Assembly: GCF_030296615.1 (NCBI RefSeq)
Contig: NZ_AP027732.1
Location: 1,054,001 to 1,118,000 of the forward strand
Length of the DNA: 64,000 nt
Direction of reading: 5' to 3'
From: Frondihabitans sucicola
GTDB taxonomy: Bacteria > Actinomycetota > Actinomycetes > Actinomycetales > Microbacteriaceae
Every line of letters begins with the position of its first letter. The stretch's first letter is position 1. A program made the translations under genes and the position numbers. Positions 7,296 to 16,111 of this stretch are shown in pieces. Below the pieces are notes generated by a model, which was not told the origin of the DNA, did not search any database, and was given only the letters and a program-made list of their open reading frames with translations.

Positions 7296-8785
7296 GACAC
7301 CCTCTCCCGCTCGGGCGCGCGTCGCGGTTCTGCCGAGGAGAAGCGGAGGCCGTCGCCGGTCAGTCGGCTGAAGCGGAACAGCCGGACGTCCCGCGGGTAG
7401 TTCTGGTGCAGACGCCACGGTGCCACCCGCCCCTGTTTCGGCATCTGGGCGATCCCGCGGCGGATGTACCCGCTCGCGAGGTCGATGAGGGGCTCGAGCG
7501 GACCGACATCGGCCGGCGCGACGGGCGTCACCGTGCGCGCGCCGTGGCGGTCCTGGAAGCGCAGGATCCTCTCCACGTAGCGCGCCACGAGATCGATCTT
7601 GAGGGTCCACGAGGCGTTCGTGTAGCCGATGGCGAAGGCGAGGTTGGGGACGCCGTCCAGCATCATGCCCTTGTACGTGACGCGGTCGGCGGGGTCGAAC
7701 GGCTCGCCGTCCATCGACAGCGCCATGCCGCCGAACAGCAGGAGGTTGAGCCCCGTGGCGGTGACGACGACGTCGGCCGGCAGCTCGTCGCCGGACGCGA
7801 GCCGAATGCCGTCGCGCGTGAACGTGTCGATCCCGTCGGTCACCACCGCGGCGGTGCCTCGCCGGATCGCCCGGAAGAAGTCGCCGTCCGGAACGATGCA
7901 GAGGCGTTCGTCCCAGGGATCGTAGGCCGGGGTGAAGTGCTTGTCGACGTCGAACCCCTCCGGCAGGCGATGGGAGACGCCCGAGCGGAGCATCGCCTTC
8001 ATCCGGTCGGGCTGGTTGCGGCTGATCCGGTAGCTGATCAGCGCGCGGGCGATGCCCTTCCAGCGCGAGACCCGCGAGGCGAGACGCACGGGGATCCTGC
8101 GCGAGAGCTTCTCGAAACCCGCGTCCGCGCTGGGGAGGGCGGCGATGTAGGTGGGGGAGCGCTGCAGCATCGTGACGTGCTCGGCGGTCTCGGCCAGGGC
8201 CGGGAGCAGAGTGACCCCGGTGGCGCCGCTGCCGATCACCACGATGCGCTTGCCGGTGGCGTCGAAGTCGTCCGGCCAGTGCTGCGGGTGGATGATCTGC
8301 CCCGCGAAGTCGTCCTGCCCGGGGAAGGTCGGCCGGTAGCCCTGGTCGTAGCGGTAGTACCCCGAGCAGACGAAGAGGAACGAGCAGGTGAGCGTGGTGG
8401 GGGCGGAGCCGTCGCCCCGGTCGACCTGCACGCGCCAGTGGGCGTCTTCAGTCGACCAGTCGGCGGACACGACCCGGTGACGGTAGCGGATCCTGCGGTC
8501 GACGCCGTAGGCCTCGGCGGTCTCGCGGACGTAGGCGAGGATCGAGGCCGCGGGCGCGATCGACTGCGGGGACGACCAGGGGCGGAACGGGTAGCCGAGC
8601 GTGAACAAGTCGCTGTCGCTCCGGACGCCGGGGTACCGGAAGAGATCCCAGGTGCCGCCGGACTCCTCGCGGGCCTCCAGGATCGCCAGAGATCGGGACG
8701 GGAAGGCGGTGCTCAGTCGACAGGCGGCGCCGATGCCGGACAGGCCGGCACCGACGATGAGGACGTCGAGGTGTTCGCCGGGCAT
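7292..8785 (-). CDS. flavin-containing Baeyer-Villiger-type monooxygenase
   Basis: A 497-residue EthA-like enzyme. FAD-binding GAGLSGIG near residue 12; the Baeyer-Villiger fingerprint FAGQIIHPQHWPDDF near 155 (FxGxxxHxxxWP); NADPH-binding GSGATGVTL just after; the late ATG motif TATGLN near 330. It would insert oxygen into ketones to give esters or lactones, or oxidise sulfur, using NADPH. The start at 8785 has AAAGGAG six bases upstream and removes a spurious 15-residue extension. First gene of a two-gene operon with the alpha/beta hydrolase, facing its likely regulator across a promoter with two direct repeats, the same layout as ethA/ethR in mycobacteria. Confidence 0.9.
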   Translation of the reverse strand: MPGEHLDVLIVGAGLSGIGAACRLSTAFPSRSLAILEAREESGGTWDLFRYPGVRSDSDLFTLGYPFRPWSSPQSIAPAASILAYVRETAEAYGVDRRIRYRHRVVSADWSTEDAHWRVQVDRGDGSAPTTLTCSFLFVCSGYYRYDQGYRPTFPGQDDFAGQIIHPQHWPDDFDATGKRIVVIGSGATGVTLLPALAETAEHVTMLQRSPTYIAALPSADAGFEKLSRRIPVRLASRVSRWKGIARALISYRISRNQPDRMKAMLRSGVSHRLPEGFDVDKHFTPAYDPWDERLCIVPDGDFFRAIRRGTAAVVTDGIDTFTRDGIRLASGDELPADVVVTATGLNLLLFGGMALSMDGEPFDPADRVTYKGMMLDGVPNLAFAIGYTNASWTLKIDLVARYVERILRFQDRHGARTVTPVAPADVGPLEPLIDLASGYIRRGIAQMPKQGRVAPWRLHQNYPRDVRLFRFSRLTGDGLRFSSAEPRRAPERERVS

Positions 8786-8819
8786 GAGTGCTCCTTTGCA
8801 GTCGACCGATCCCCGGCAG

Positions 8820-8847
8820 CTTATAAACACACTGTCGATTCAGTCAA
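8820..8847 (-). promoter_or_regulatory. promoter of the monooxygenase-hydrolase operon
   Basis: On the minus strand, -35 TTGACT (8842-8847) and -10 TATAAG (8820-8825) are separated by 16 bases. The start codon at 8785 follows with a good ribosome-binding site. Confidence 0.6.
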
Positions 8848-8859
8848 CACCCTGTCGAT
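8826..8859. promoter_or_regulatory. direct-repeat operator between monooxygenase operon and TetR gene
   Basis: Two 14-base direct repeats, AACACACTGTCGAT (8826-8839) and AACACCCTGTCGAT (8846-8859), are 20 bases apart, two helical turns, and cover the spacer and -35 of the monooxygenase promoter. They are the obvious candidate site for the divergent TetR protein. Direct rather than inverted half-sites would fit cooperative binding of several dimers, as reported for EthR. Confidence 0.6.
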
Positions 8860-8887
8860 AACTCGCAGATGGTGCTTGACTGCCTCC

Positions 8888-9528
8888 ATGGAGTCAGCCA
8901 CCCGCAGCCGTCGTGCGCCTCGTCCCCCGCGTGTCTCGGGCGACGAACGCGAACGCACCATCCTGGCGACGGCCGAGCAGCTGCTCGACGAGAAGACGTT
9001 CGCCGAGATCACCATCGACGACCTCGCCCGCGGCGCCGGTCTGTCCCGGCCGACGTTCTACTTCTACTTCGCCTCGAAGCAGGCGGTCCTCCTGGCGCTC
9101 CTCGATCAGGTCGCGCACGAGGCCGAACGTCGCTCGGCGCACGTCTTCGACGACCTGGCGCGCGATCCGGCCGGTTCCTGGCGCCGCGCCATCGAGGCGT
9201 TCGCCGACACCTTCGCCACGCACCGCGGGGTGTCCGTCGCGGCGTCCGCGGCACGTGCCACCGAGCCCGAGCTCGCGGCCCAGTGGACTACGCTCACGCG
9301 CGGTTGGATCGCCGCCACCGCTTCGGCCATCGCGGCCGAGCGGGAGCGCGGTGCGTCGCCGTCCGGCCCGTCGCCGGAATCTCTCGCCACCGCCCTGAAC
9401 CTGCTCAACGAACGAATGATCGTCGCGTCGCTGACCGAACCGGGTCTCCCCGGCGCCCGAGAGGCGACCGTCGAGACCCTCCTCCACGTGTGGCTGAGCA
9501 GCATCTACGGATCCGCCCCCTCGCCTGA
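8888..9528 (+). CDS. TetR/AcrR family regulator (EthR-like), C-terminal frame uncertain
   Basis: About 213 residues. The N-terminal helix-turn-helix (TILATAEQLLDEKTFAEITIDDLARGAGLSR, then PTFYFYFASKQAVL) is typical of EthR-type TetR proteins; the rest is the helical ligand-binding domain. As sequenced, the frame runs on into the next gene; adding one C to the C-run at 9516-9520 gives a stop at 9528, 37 bases before the alcohol dehydrogenase start, which is more credible. Divergent from the monooxygenase operon and upstream of an alcohol dehydrogenase, it probably represses one or both. The last few residues are uncertain. Confidence 0.8.
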
Positions 9529-9564
9529 ACCCGCATTCCGGCACTCGATTTCGAAGGAGAGATC

Positions 9565-10566
9565 ATGCTCGCAGGACGACTCGACGTCGCCACCACCACG
9601 TTCGCCGTCGAGGAGGTGCCGACCCCGGAGGCCGGGCCGGGGCAGGTCCGCATCGCGGTCCGAGCCGCGGGCGTGTGCCTCTCCGACGTGCATCTCATCG
9701 AGGGGATGCTGAAGCCGCAGTATCTGCCCGGTGACGTCGTCACGCTCGGACACGAGGTCGCCGGCGTCGTCGATCAGCTCGGCGCGGGTGTGACCGGCGT
9801 CGAGCTCGGGCAGCGAGTCCTGCTCCAGGCCGGCGAAGAGCAACACGGTGCCGTCCTGACCCGAGGGGTCGACTACGACGGCGGCTGGGCGGAGTTCGCC
9901 GTCGCCTCGGCCGCGACCGTCGTCCCGATCCCGGACGGCCTGCCGTTCGAGCAGGCCTGCTTCATCCCGGACGCGGTCTCGACGCCGTGGTCGGCCATCA
10001 CAGCGACCGGTCGCGTGCAGCCCGGCAAGGCCGCCGGGGTCTGGGGCATCGGCGGTCTCGGTGCGCACGGCGTCCAGCTGCTCCGCTTGATCGGTGCGGC
10101 TCCGATCGTCGCGGTCGACCCGCTCGAAGCGGCGCGGGAGCGGGCGCTCGAGTTCGGGGCGGACGTCGCCCTCGATCCTGCCGCCCCGGATTTCGGTCGT
10201 CGGATGAAGGAGATCACGCGCGGGACGGGGCTCCAGACGGCGTTCGACTTCGCCGGGGTACCCGCGGTCCGCGAGCAGGCCGCCGCGTCACTCGGACTCG
10301 GCGGACGGCTCGTCCTCGTCGGGCTCACCGACCAGCCCGTCTCCGTGAAGAACGGAACGCTGTTCAGCTACCTCCGGCAGCAGATCCTGGGCCACTACGG
10401 CTCGGTGCCGGGCGACGTCGTCGACCTGGTTGCGCTCCAGGAGCTCGGCCGCCTCGATTTCGCCCGTTCGGTGAGCCGTGTGATGCCTCTTACCGAGGCG
10501 GCCGAGGCCGTCCGGATGCTGTCCGAAAAAGACGGAAATCCGATCCGGATCGTCCTGCGACCCTGA
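9565..10566 (+). CDS. zinc-type alcohol dehydrogenase (MDR superfamily)
   Basis: A 333-residue medium-chain dehydrogenase. The GroES-like N-terminal domain has catalytic zinc ligands Cys in GVCLSD and GHEVAG; the nucleotide-binding motif is GIGGLGAHGVQLL near 160. The four-Cys lobe that binds structural zinc in classical alcohol dehydrogenases is absent (residues 85-105 lack Cys). AAGGAGAG lies seven bases before the ATG. It follows the TetR gene directly and may belong to the same regulon as the monooxygenase: an alcohol-ketone-ester route (dehydrogenase, Baeyer-Villiger enzyme, esterase) can be read from the three enzymes. That pathway is inference. Confidence 0.88.
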   Translation: MLAGRLDVATTTFAVEEVPTPEAGPGQVRIAVRAAGVCLSDVHLIEGMLKPQYLPGDVVTLGHEVAGVVDQLGAGVTGVELGQRVLLQAGEEQHGAVLTRGVDYDGGWAEFAVASAATVVPIPDGLPFEQACFIPDAVSTPWSAITATGRVQPGKAAGVWGIGGLGAHGVQLLRLIGAAPIVAVDPLEAARERALEFGADVALDPAAPDFGRRMKEITRGTGLQTAFDFAGVPAVREQAAASLGLGGRLVLVGLTDQPVSVKNGTLFSYLRQQILGHYGSVPGDVVDLVALQELGRLDFARSVSRVMPLTEAAEAVRMLSEKDGNPIRIVLRP

Positions 10567-10585
10567 TCAGATCGCGCCACAGCCG

Positions 10586-10607
10586 GTGTCCTCCGAGTGC
10601 AGGACAC
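10586..10607 (+). terminator. hairpin after the alcohol dehydrogenase gene
   Basis: A 7-bp stem (GTGTCCT/AGGACAC) with an 8-base loop, 20 bases after the stop codon. No T-tract. A weak terminator candidate. Confidence 0.4.
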
Positions 10608-10653
10608 AGCCACCCGCGGGGGTAGACAGAGTCACCCACCCCGGAGAGGGGGA

Positions 10654-10682
10654 TTGCAGTCGGGTGACGAGGGGGTGATAGT
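10654..10682 (+). promoter_or_regulatory. promoter of the SGNH-GAF gene
   Basis: TTGCAG (10654-10659) and GATAGT (10677-10682) are spaced by exactly 17 bases. Transcription would start near 10689, supporting the GTG at 10717 as the start codon of the next gene. Confidence 0.5.
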
Positions 10683-10716
10683 CGTCTTGTCCCCCCGCAC
10701 CAGATCGGAATCCGCC

Positions 10717-11934
10717 GTGCTGTCACCGCTCCACTCCCTCGCCCTGCCGTTCTTCCGCGGGCGCTTCACGGGAGTCGGACAACGCCTCACCATGCCGAGG
10801 CCGGACGACGCCCCGATGGCTCATGCGCCCGGGATCGACCCGGACCGCATCCTCGTCTTCGGCAACGGCGCGGCGGTCGGCTGGGGTGTCCGCAGCCACG
10901 ACCTCGCCCTGCCGGGGCACCTGGCCCGCCAGGTGTCGAGCCTCACCGGGCGCGGCGTCGACGTCGACCTGGTGGCCGACCCGACCGTGACCATCGCCAC
11001 CGCGGAGCGCGCCGTGCCGACGCCGCGGGTCGTCTCCTACGACGCGATCGTCGTCGTGATCGGCCTGAGCGACGCGCTGCGCATGACGTCGGTGCGGCAG
11101 TACCGGAAGTTCCTCGGAGCTTTGCTCGATCGCTTCATGGACGCTCGCCGCGACGGCGCCGAGATCCTCCTCGTCGGCATCCACCGGCCGTCGGCCCTCA
11201 ACGTGTTCTCGCTCCGTCGCGACAACGCCATCGACGAGCGCGCCGGTCAGTTCAACGCCGTGGCCCAGGAGGTCTGCGCGGCGAGGCCGCGCGTGCGCTA
11301 CCTGGAGTCGCCCGACCACGACGCCGTGATGACCGGAAAGGGCGGACGCAGTCAGCTCGCCCCGGACATCTTCCGCACGCTGGCCGCGTCGGTCGCCACC
11401 GAGTTGGCCCCGCTGCTCGACATCCAGGCCGCGCAGGGTCGCGAGTCGTGCCCACTGCGCGTTCGACAGCAGAGCGACGGCGAGCGCCTGGCCGCCATTC
11501 GCGCGCTCGGCATCCTCGACTCGCCGCACGAAAAGAGGTTCGACGACATCGTCGAGCGGGCTCGCATCCTCCTCGGCACGGCGGGAGCCGCCTTCTCCGT
11601 CGTCGACGAGAACCGCATCTGGAACAAGGCGGTCGCCGGTGCCGCCGTCGTCGAGACGCCGCTCCGCGGTGCCATGTGCGCCGAGACCATCAAGGGCTGC
11701 GGCCCGTTCATCGTCCCCGACGTGTGGAGCGACGACCGCTTCGTCACGCACCCGTCGGTTCGCTTCTACGCCGGCTATCCGGTCGAGACGCCGGACGGCA
11801 TCCGCATCGGAGCCCTCTGCGTGACCGACCCCAACCCGCGCGCTGCCGACAGCGTCGACCTCGTGCTCCTCCGCGAACTGGCGTTGGCCGTTCAGCGCGA
11901 GCTCTCGCTGGGAGCGGTACCCGTCAGCGCCTGA
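10717..11934 (+). CDS. SGNH-like domain plus GAF domain protein
   Basis: A 405-residue two-domain protein. Residues 40-235 resemble an SGNH/GDSL hydrolase fold (VFGNGAAVGWGVRSHDLALPG, then DAIVVVIGLSDALRM), but the canonical GDSL Ser is replaced (FGNGAA), so catalysis is doubtful. Residues 255-400 form a GAF domain (RLAAIRALGILDSPHEKRFDDIVERAR ... GALCVTDPNPR). The GAF part probably senses a small ligand or redox state. I chose the GTG at 10717 using the promoter at 10654-10682; an earlier ATG at 10597 would lie upstream of that promoter. The last 11 bases overlap the convergent MBL gene. Confidence 0.75.
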   Translation: MLSPLHSLALPFFRGRFTGVGQRLTMPRPDDAPMAHAPGIDPDRILVFGNGAAVGWGVRSHDLALPGHLARQVSSLTGRGVDVDLVADPTVTIATAERAVPTPRVVSYDAIVVVIGLSDALRMTSVRQYRKFLGALLDRFMDARRDGAEILLVGIHRPSALNVFSLRRDNAIDERAGQFNAVAQEVCAARPRVRYLESPDHDAVMTGKGGRSQLAPDIFRTLAASVATELAPLLDIQAAQGRESCPLRVRQQSDGERLAAIRALGILDSPHEKRFDDIVERARILLGTAGAAFSVVDENRIWNKAVAGAAVVETPLRGAMCAETIKGCGPFIVPDVWSDDRFVTHPSVRFYAGYPVETPDGIRIGALCVTDPNPRAADSVDLVLLRELALAVQRELSLGAVPVSA

Positions 11935-12927
11935 CGTAGTCGCGGTGCATCTCGGTCTGCGACAGCGCCGAGAACAGCATGAACCCCGCGAGGTTCTCGA
12001 AGCCGGCCGTCCAGGTGAGCTGCGCCGCGATCTGCCAGACGGGGGTCGCAGGATCCTGCCCCACGATCCGCGCCACCTCGGCCGTCCGCGCGAGATGGTG
12101 TGCTGCCGAGGCCTCGGCGCGTTCCCCCAGCCCCGTGAAGCGATAGCCGTGACCCGGCAGAGCCTCATGGTCTCCGAACGCCGTGACGCGCGCGACGCTG
12201 TCGACGTAGTCGGCGAGCGCGTTCGACTCGGTGGGGCCGCCGAGCCCCAGCCCGGCGAACATGGTCGGCAGCACGTGGTCGCCCGTCACGAGGAGCGACC
12301 GCGCGTCGTCTCGGAGACAGAGGTGGCCCGGGGTGTGGCCCGGGGTGTGGATCGCGACGAGCTCGAAGCCGGGGACGTCGAGGCGGTCGCCGTCGTCGAG
12401 GAGGCGGTCGACGACCGGGGGCTCGTCAGCCGCGGCCCCGTCAGCGGGGACCTCGTCGGTGAGCGCGAGGGCAAGCAGCTCGTGCCGCCGGTCGGCCGGC
12501 ACGCCCCACTCGTCGGCCTGGCGCTCGACGCTCGCCTGCGAGGGGCGGTGCTCGGCCTGCGTCGACAGGGCGTGCGCCTCGGCACGGTGGAGCTGCAGGA
12601 TCGCGCCCGTGGTGTCTCGCATCCTGCGCCCGAGCCCCAGGTGGTCGGGGTGGAGATGCGTCGCAGTGATGGTGCGGACGTCGCCCGGCGTCGCGCCGAG
12701 GGTCTCCAGCGCGGCCACGAAGGCCGACCAGTTGGCGTCGGTGTCCCAACCGGGGTCGACGACGTGGAAGCCGCCCTCCGAGTCGCGGAGCAGATAGAGG
12801 AACGAGCAGGGGATGTGCTCCCCGGGCATCGGCTGGGCCAGAGCCCAGACGTCGTCGCGGACCCGCTCGAAGGGGGAACGCCGAAGGTCTTCGACGCCTG
12901 GAACTGGGGGAGACTCGTGGGCTGCAC
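11924..12927 (-). pseudogene. MBL-fold metallo-hydrolase, frame broken at about 12874
   Basis: A metallo-beta-lactamase-fold hydrolase of about 334 residues with the zinc motif THLHPDHLG (HxHxDH), a GHTPGH loop, GDHVLP and a GHG near the C-terminus; the pattern is that of stand-alone MBL hydrolases. From ATG 12829 the frame is open, but the family's N-terminus (FERVRDDVWALAQPMPGEH) lies upstream in the same frame without a start codon. Adding one C in the run at 12872-12876 joins it to GTG 12927 (VQPTSLPQFQASKTFGVPPFERV). Probably an assembly error. Its 3' end overlaps the convergent GAF gene by 11 bases. Confidence 0.75.
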
Positions 12928-13020
12928 CCGCTCAGCCTAGGCCGGGGCTCGCGGCGTGCGTCGGCACCGCCCGCGGCGCAGGACGCCGCGCGAGACAGGT
13001 GTCAGGAGCAGGTTCCGGTG

Positions 13021-14108
13021 TCAGGACGCCGCTCGGGCGAGGTCGGCGCCCGCGCGCTCGAGGAAAGGGAGGGGGTCGGCGATGGCGGCTGCGGACGATC
13101 CGGCGAGGTCGGTGAGCGAGGCGGCGGCGCGGAAGGCACCGGTCTCGGCGGCGATCGCCCCCGCGACGAGGAACGCCGGGACGTCGGTCTCGGCGGCGGC
13201 CGCGAGCACGAACGAGGGCACCTTGCCCGAGGCCGACTGGGCGTCGAAGCGCCCCTCGCCGGTGACAGCGGCGTCGGCCGCTCGAATCGCCGGGGCGAGT
13301 CCGATGGTCTCGGCGACGAGAGCCGCGCCGGGCTCGAGGGTGGCGCCCCACGCCAGGAGTCCGAAGGCCGTTCCGCCGGCCGCCCCGGCACCGGGCGTAT
13401 CGGGCGCCGCCGGCAGGAGAGACGCGAAGTGGGTCAACGCGGCGTCCATCTCGACGACGTCGTCGGCATCGGCTCCTTCTGAGGGCCGAAGACGGCGGCG
13501 GCCCCGTTCGGCCCGAGGAGCGGGTTGGAGACGTCGGAGACGATGACGGCGCCCCCTTTCGGCAGGGCGACCAGCCCCGTCAGGTCGACGGAGCGCAGCG
13601 AGGCGAGCCCGCGCGCACCGGGCGCGATCGGCGCGCCCTCGGCGGTCAGGAAGACGGCGCCGAGGGCCTCGAGCGCCCCGGCTCCGCCGTCGGTGGAGCA
13701 GCTGGAGCCGACCGCTAGCAGCAGCCTCGATGCGCCGGCCGCGATCGCGCCGGCGACGGCCTCCCCGAAGCCGCGGGTCGTGGCATCCTGCGCTCTCAGG
13801 TCGTCTTCGGCGAGGAGGGTGATGCCGCTGGTCGACGCGAGCTCGACGACCGCCGTGCCGTCGGGCAGGAGCAGCCAGCCCGCGTCGACCGGATCACCGA
13901 GCGGGCCGGTCACGCGCAGCACTCGACGCTCGGCCCCCGGGACCGCCGCTTCGAACGCGTCGAGAGTGCCCTCGCCACCGTCCGCCATGGGCATCGGCAC
14001 GACGTCGTCGTCGGGGCGCACCGACGCCCACCCGCGCCCGATGGCTGCGGCGACCTCGGCGGCGTCGGCGGAGCCCTTGAACGAGTCGGGAGCGACGATG
14101 ATCCTCAT
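13021..14108 (-). pseudogene. glycerate kinase, frame broken at about 13476
   Basis: A type-2 glycerate kinase of about 362 residues: N-terminal MRIIVAPDSFKGSADAAEVAAAI, substrate/ATP loops VPMADGGEGTLDA-like, GSSCSTDGGAGALEALG, SDVSNPLLGPNGAAAVFGPQK, then GAGAAGGTAFGLLAWGA and TGEGRFDAQSASGKVP. It phosphorylates D-glycerate to 2- or 3-phosphoglycerate. The frame shifts after FGPQK; one extra G in AAGGAG gives FGPQKGADADD, the expected joint. Alone on its strand, followed by the MBL gene. Likely intact in the organism. Confidence 0.85.
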
Positions 14109-14301
14109 CCCTCGAGCCTAGGGCGTCTCTCTCGATCGCCCGCGGGCCGTGTGCGGCCTTGCACCGCGATCCGCGGGCCGTGGAGGGCTGGCCTCCGCGA
14201 TCCGCGGGTCGTGCGTCGGGGCGGCCCGGCGCGAGTACGATTCAAAGGCACAGCCCGAGCTGTGGGCGGGGGCTGTCCGAACGACCGACGGCGGAGAAAC
14301 C

Positions 14302-14948
14302 GTGCCGAAAGACCAGCGCCCGAAGCAGGAGCGCGCCCAGGCGACGAGGGCGGCGATCATCCGTGCCGCGGCCGCGATCTTCGGCCAGCGTGGCTACGCC
14401 CGCACCACCCTCGACGTCGTCGCCGTCGAAGCCGGCGTCACCAAGGGCGCCCTGTATTTCCACTTCGACTCGAAGCACGACCTCGCGAACGCGGTGATCG
14501 CCGAAGAGCTGCGGCTCACCTCCGTTCGCGCGCAGGAGACCCTCGACGGCGGTTTCTCCGGCATCGAGACGCTCGTGCGCCTGAACCGCAACCTCACCGA
14601 CCAGATCGTGAACGACGTGGTCGTGGCGGCCGGCGTGAAGCTCACGACCGAGGAGCTGGTGGCGCAGCTCTCGATCCAGACGCCGTACGACACCTGGACC
14701 GACGTCTACAGCCGGCTCTTCGAGCGGGGCATCGCCGAGGGGAGCTGCTCGCCGACATCGACGTCGAGCGACTCACCCGGTTCGTCATCGGGGCCTTCAC
14801 GGGCGTGCAGATGATGTCCGCATCGCTCACCGGCCGTGCCGACCTCTTCGATCGGGTCCGCGAGATGTGGGAGATCCTGCTCCCGGCTATCAGCGCCCCG
14901 CACTGCCTGGAGGCGTGCCGCTCCCTGCCGGCGCTCATCCGCCCCTGA
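14302..14948 (+). pseudogene. ScbR-family (gamma-butyrolactone receptor-like) TetR regulator, frame broken at about 14741
   Basis: About 215 residues. The helix-turn-helix (ATRAAIIRAAAAIFGQRGYARTTLDVVAVEAG, then VTKGALYFHFDSKHDLA) and the C-terminal FVIGAFTGVQMMSASLTGR-DLFDRVREMW-ILLPAI are characteristic of the ArpA/ScbR autoregulator receptors, which respond to gamma-butyrolactone signals in Streptomyces. One G added to GGGG at 14739-14742 restores the joint AEGELLADIDVERL. The start GTG 14302 has GGAG seven bases upstream. A partly palindromic site at 15031-15054 resembles the DNA elements of this family and sits before the downstream ABC transporter. No butyrolactone synthase is in the window. 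Confidence 0.8.
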
Positions 14949-15030
14949 CCCGCTGGTGGCTCTCCGCCGCGGCCGCTCGCCCGGTGACGACTCCGGCGGC
15001 GGCGCGGGTGAACCTCGGCGACGAGGCTAG

Positions 15031-15054
15031 AAAAGTACCGACCAGTATGGTTTC
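15031..15054. promoter_or_regulatory. candidate ScbR-type operator
   Basis: AAAAGTACCGACCAGTATGG continued by tttc. Its right-to-left reading contains GGTCGGTACT, close to the published ArpA-type half-site GG(T/C)CGGT(A/T)(T/C)G; the other half matches only partly. It lies between the ScbR-like gene and the ABC transporter. Nearby, a 10-base inverted pair (ATCGATGGAT at 15056, ATCCATCGAT at 15159) could be a second element. Confidence 0.4.
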
Positions 15055-15232
15055 ATCGATGGATCGGCACTGAGGGGCCGAGGCAACACTGGGGCGAGCT
15101 GCCGGTGCGAGCGCTTCGAGCCTCGCCCGGCACCTCTCGCCCTCCTCGCGGCGGCAACATCCATCGATCGGTTGATGCCGCACCGACCGATCCACTGTTC
15201 TGTTCCCGGCGACGCCGCGCGATCCTGGTCTC

Positions 15233-16111
15233 ATGACAGAGACCGAGCACGTGATCGTGCGAGACCTGCGCAAGACCTACGGCACCTTCGACGCCGTCGC
15301 CGGGGTGAGCTTCGAGATCCACCGCGGCGAGACGTTCGCTCTGCTCGGCCCCAACGGAGCGGGCAAGAGCACCACCATCGAGATCCTCGAGGGCTACCGC
15401 GACCGCACCTCGGGCTCGGTGTCGGTCCTCGGCACCGACCCGCAGACGGCCGGGCGCGACTGGCGAGCTCGCCTCGGCATGGTCCTCCAGTCCAGCGGCG
15501 AGAGCGGCAACGTCACGGTCCGCGAGCAGGTGGCGCACTTCGCGCGCATCTACCCCGACCCCCGCGACGTCGACGAGACGATCGCCGCCGTCGGCCTCAG
15601 CGAAAAAGCCGGTACCAGGATCAAAGCGCTCTCCGGCGGGCAGCGACGTCGCGTCGACGTCGCACTCGGCGTGATCGGGCGCCCCGAGCTGCTCTTCCTC
15701 GACGAGCCCACGACCGGCTTCGACCCCGAGGCCCGACGCGAGTTCTGGGAGTTGATCCGATCCCTCAAACGCGAGGGCACGACGATCCTGCTCACCACCC
15801 ACTACCTCGACGAGGCGGCCCAATTGAGCGACCGGGCCGGAGTGATCGCGGGCGGTCGGCTGATCGACATCGGGCGCATCGACGAGATCGGCGGGCAGGA
15901 AGCGCGAACTCCCGTCGTCCGCTGGCGCGACTCCGAAGGAGCGCACGAGGAGCGGACGGCGCAGCCCGCGGCGCTCGTGGCACGCCTGTACTCGACCCTG
16001 GGCGACTCGCTCGATCAGCTCGAGGTCGTGCGCCCCAGCCTCGAAGACATCTACCTCGGCCTCGTCGCCGAGTTCGAGCGGCGCCCCGCCGCAGAGAAGG
16101 AGCTCGCATGA
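15233..16111 (+). CDS. ABC-2 type exporter, ATP-binding protein
   Basis: A 292-residue ATPase of the drug/DrrA-like class: Walker A GPNGAGKST near 40, signature ALSGGQRRRVDVALG near 135, Walker B LLFLDEPTTGFDPEA, switch THYLDEAAQLSDR, and the extended C-terminal domain of about 80 residues (SLEDIYLGLV) seen in DrrA-type proteins. It overlaps the permease by ATGA. With the ScbR-like regulator upstream and a two-component system downstream, it is likely an inducible exporter of a lipophilic compound. Confidence 0.92.
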   Translation: MTETEHVIVRDLRKTYGTFDAVAGVSFEIHRGETFALLGPNGAGKSTTIEILEGYRDRTSGSVSVLGTDPQTAGRDWRARLGMVLQSSGESGNVTVREQVAHFARIYPDPRDVDETIAAVGLSEKAGTRIKALSGGQRRRVDVALGVIGRPELLFLDEPTTGFDPEARREFWELIRSLKREGTTILLTTHYLDEAAQLSDRAGVIAGGRLIDIGRIDEIGGQEARTPVVRWRDSEGAHEERTAQPAALVARLYSTLGDSLDQLEVVRPSLEDIYLGLVAEFERRPAAEKELA

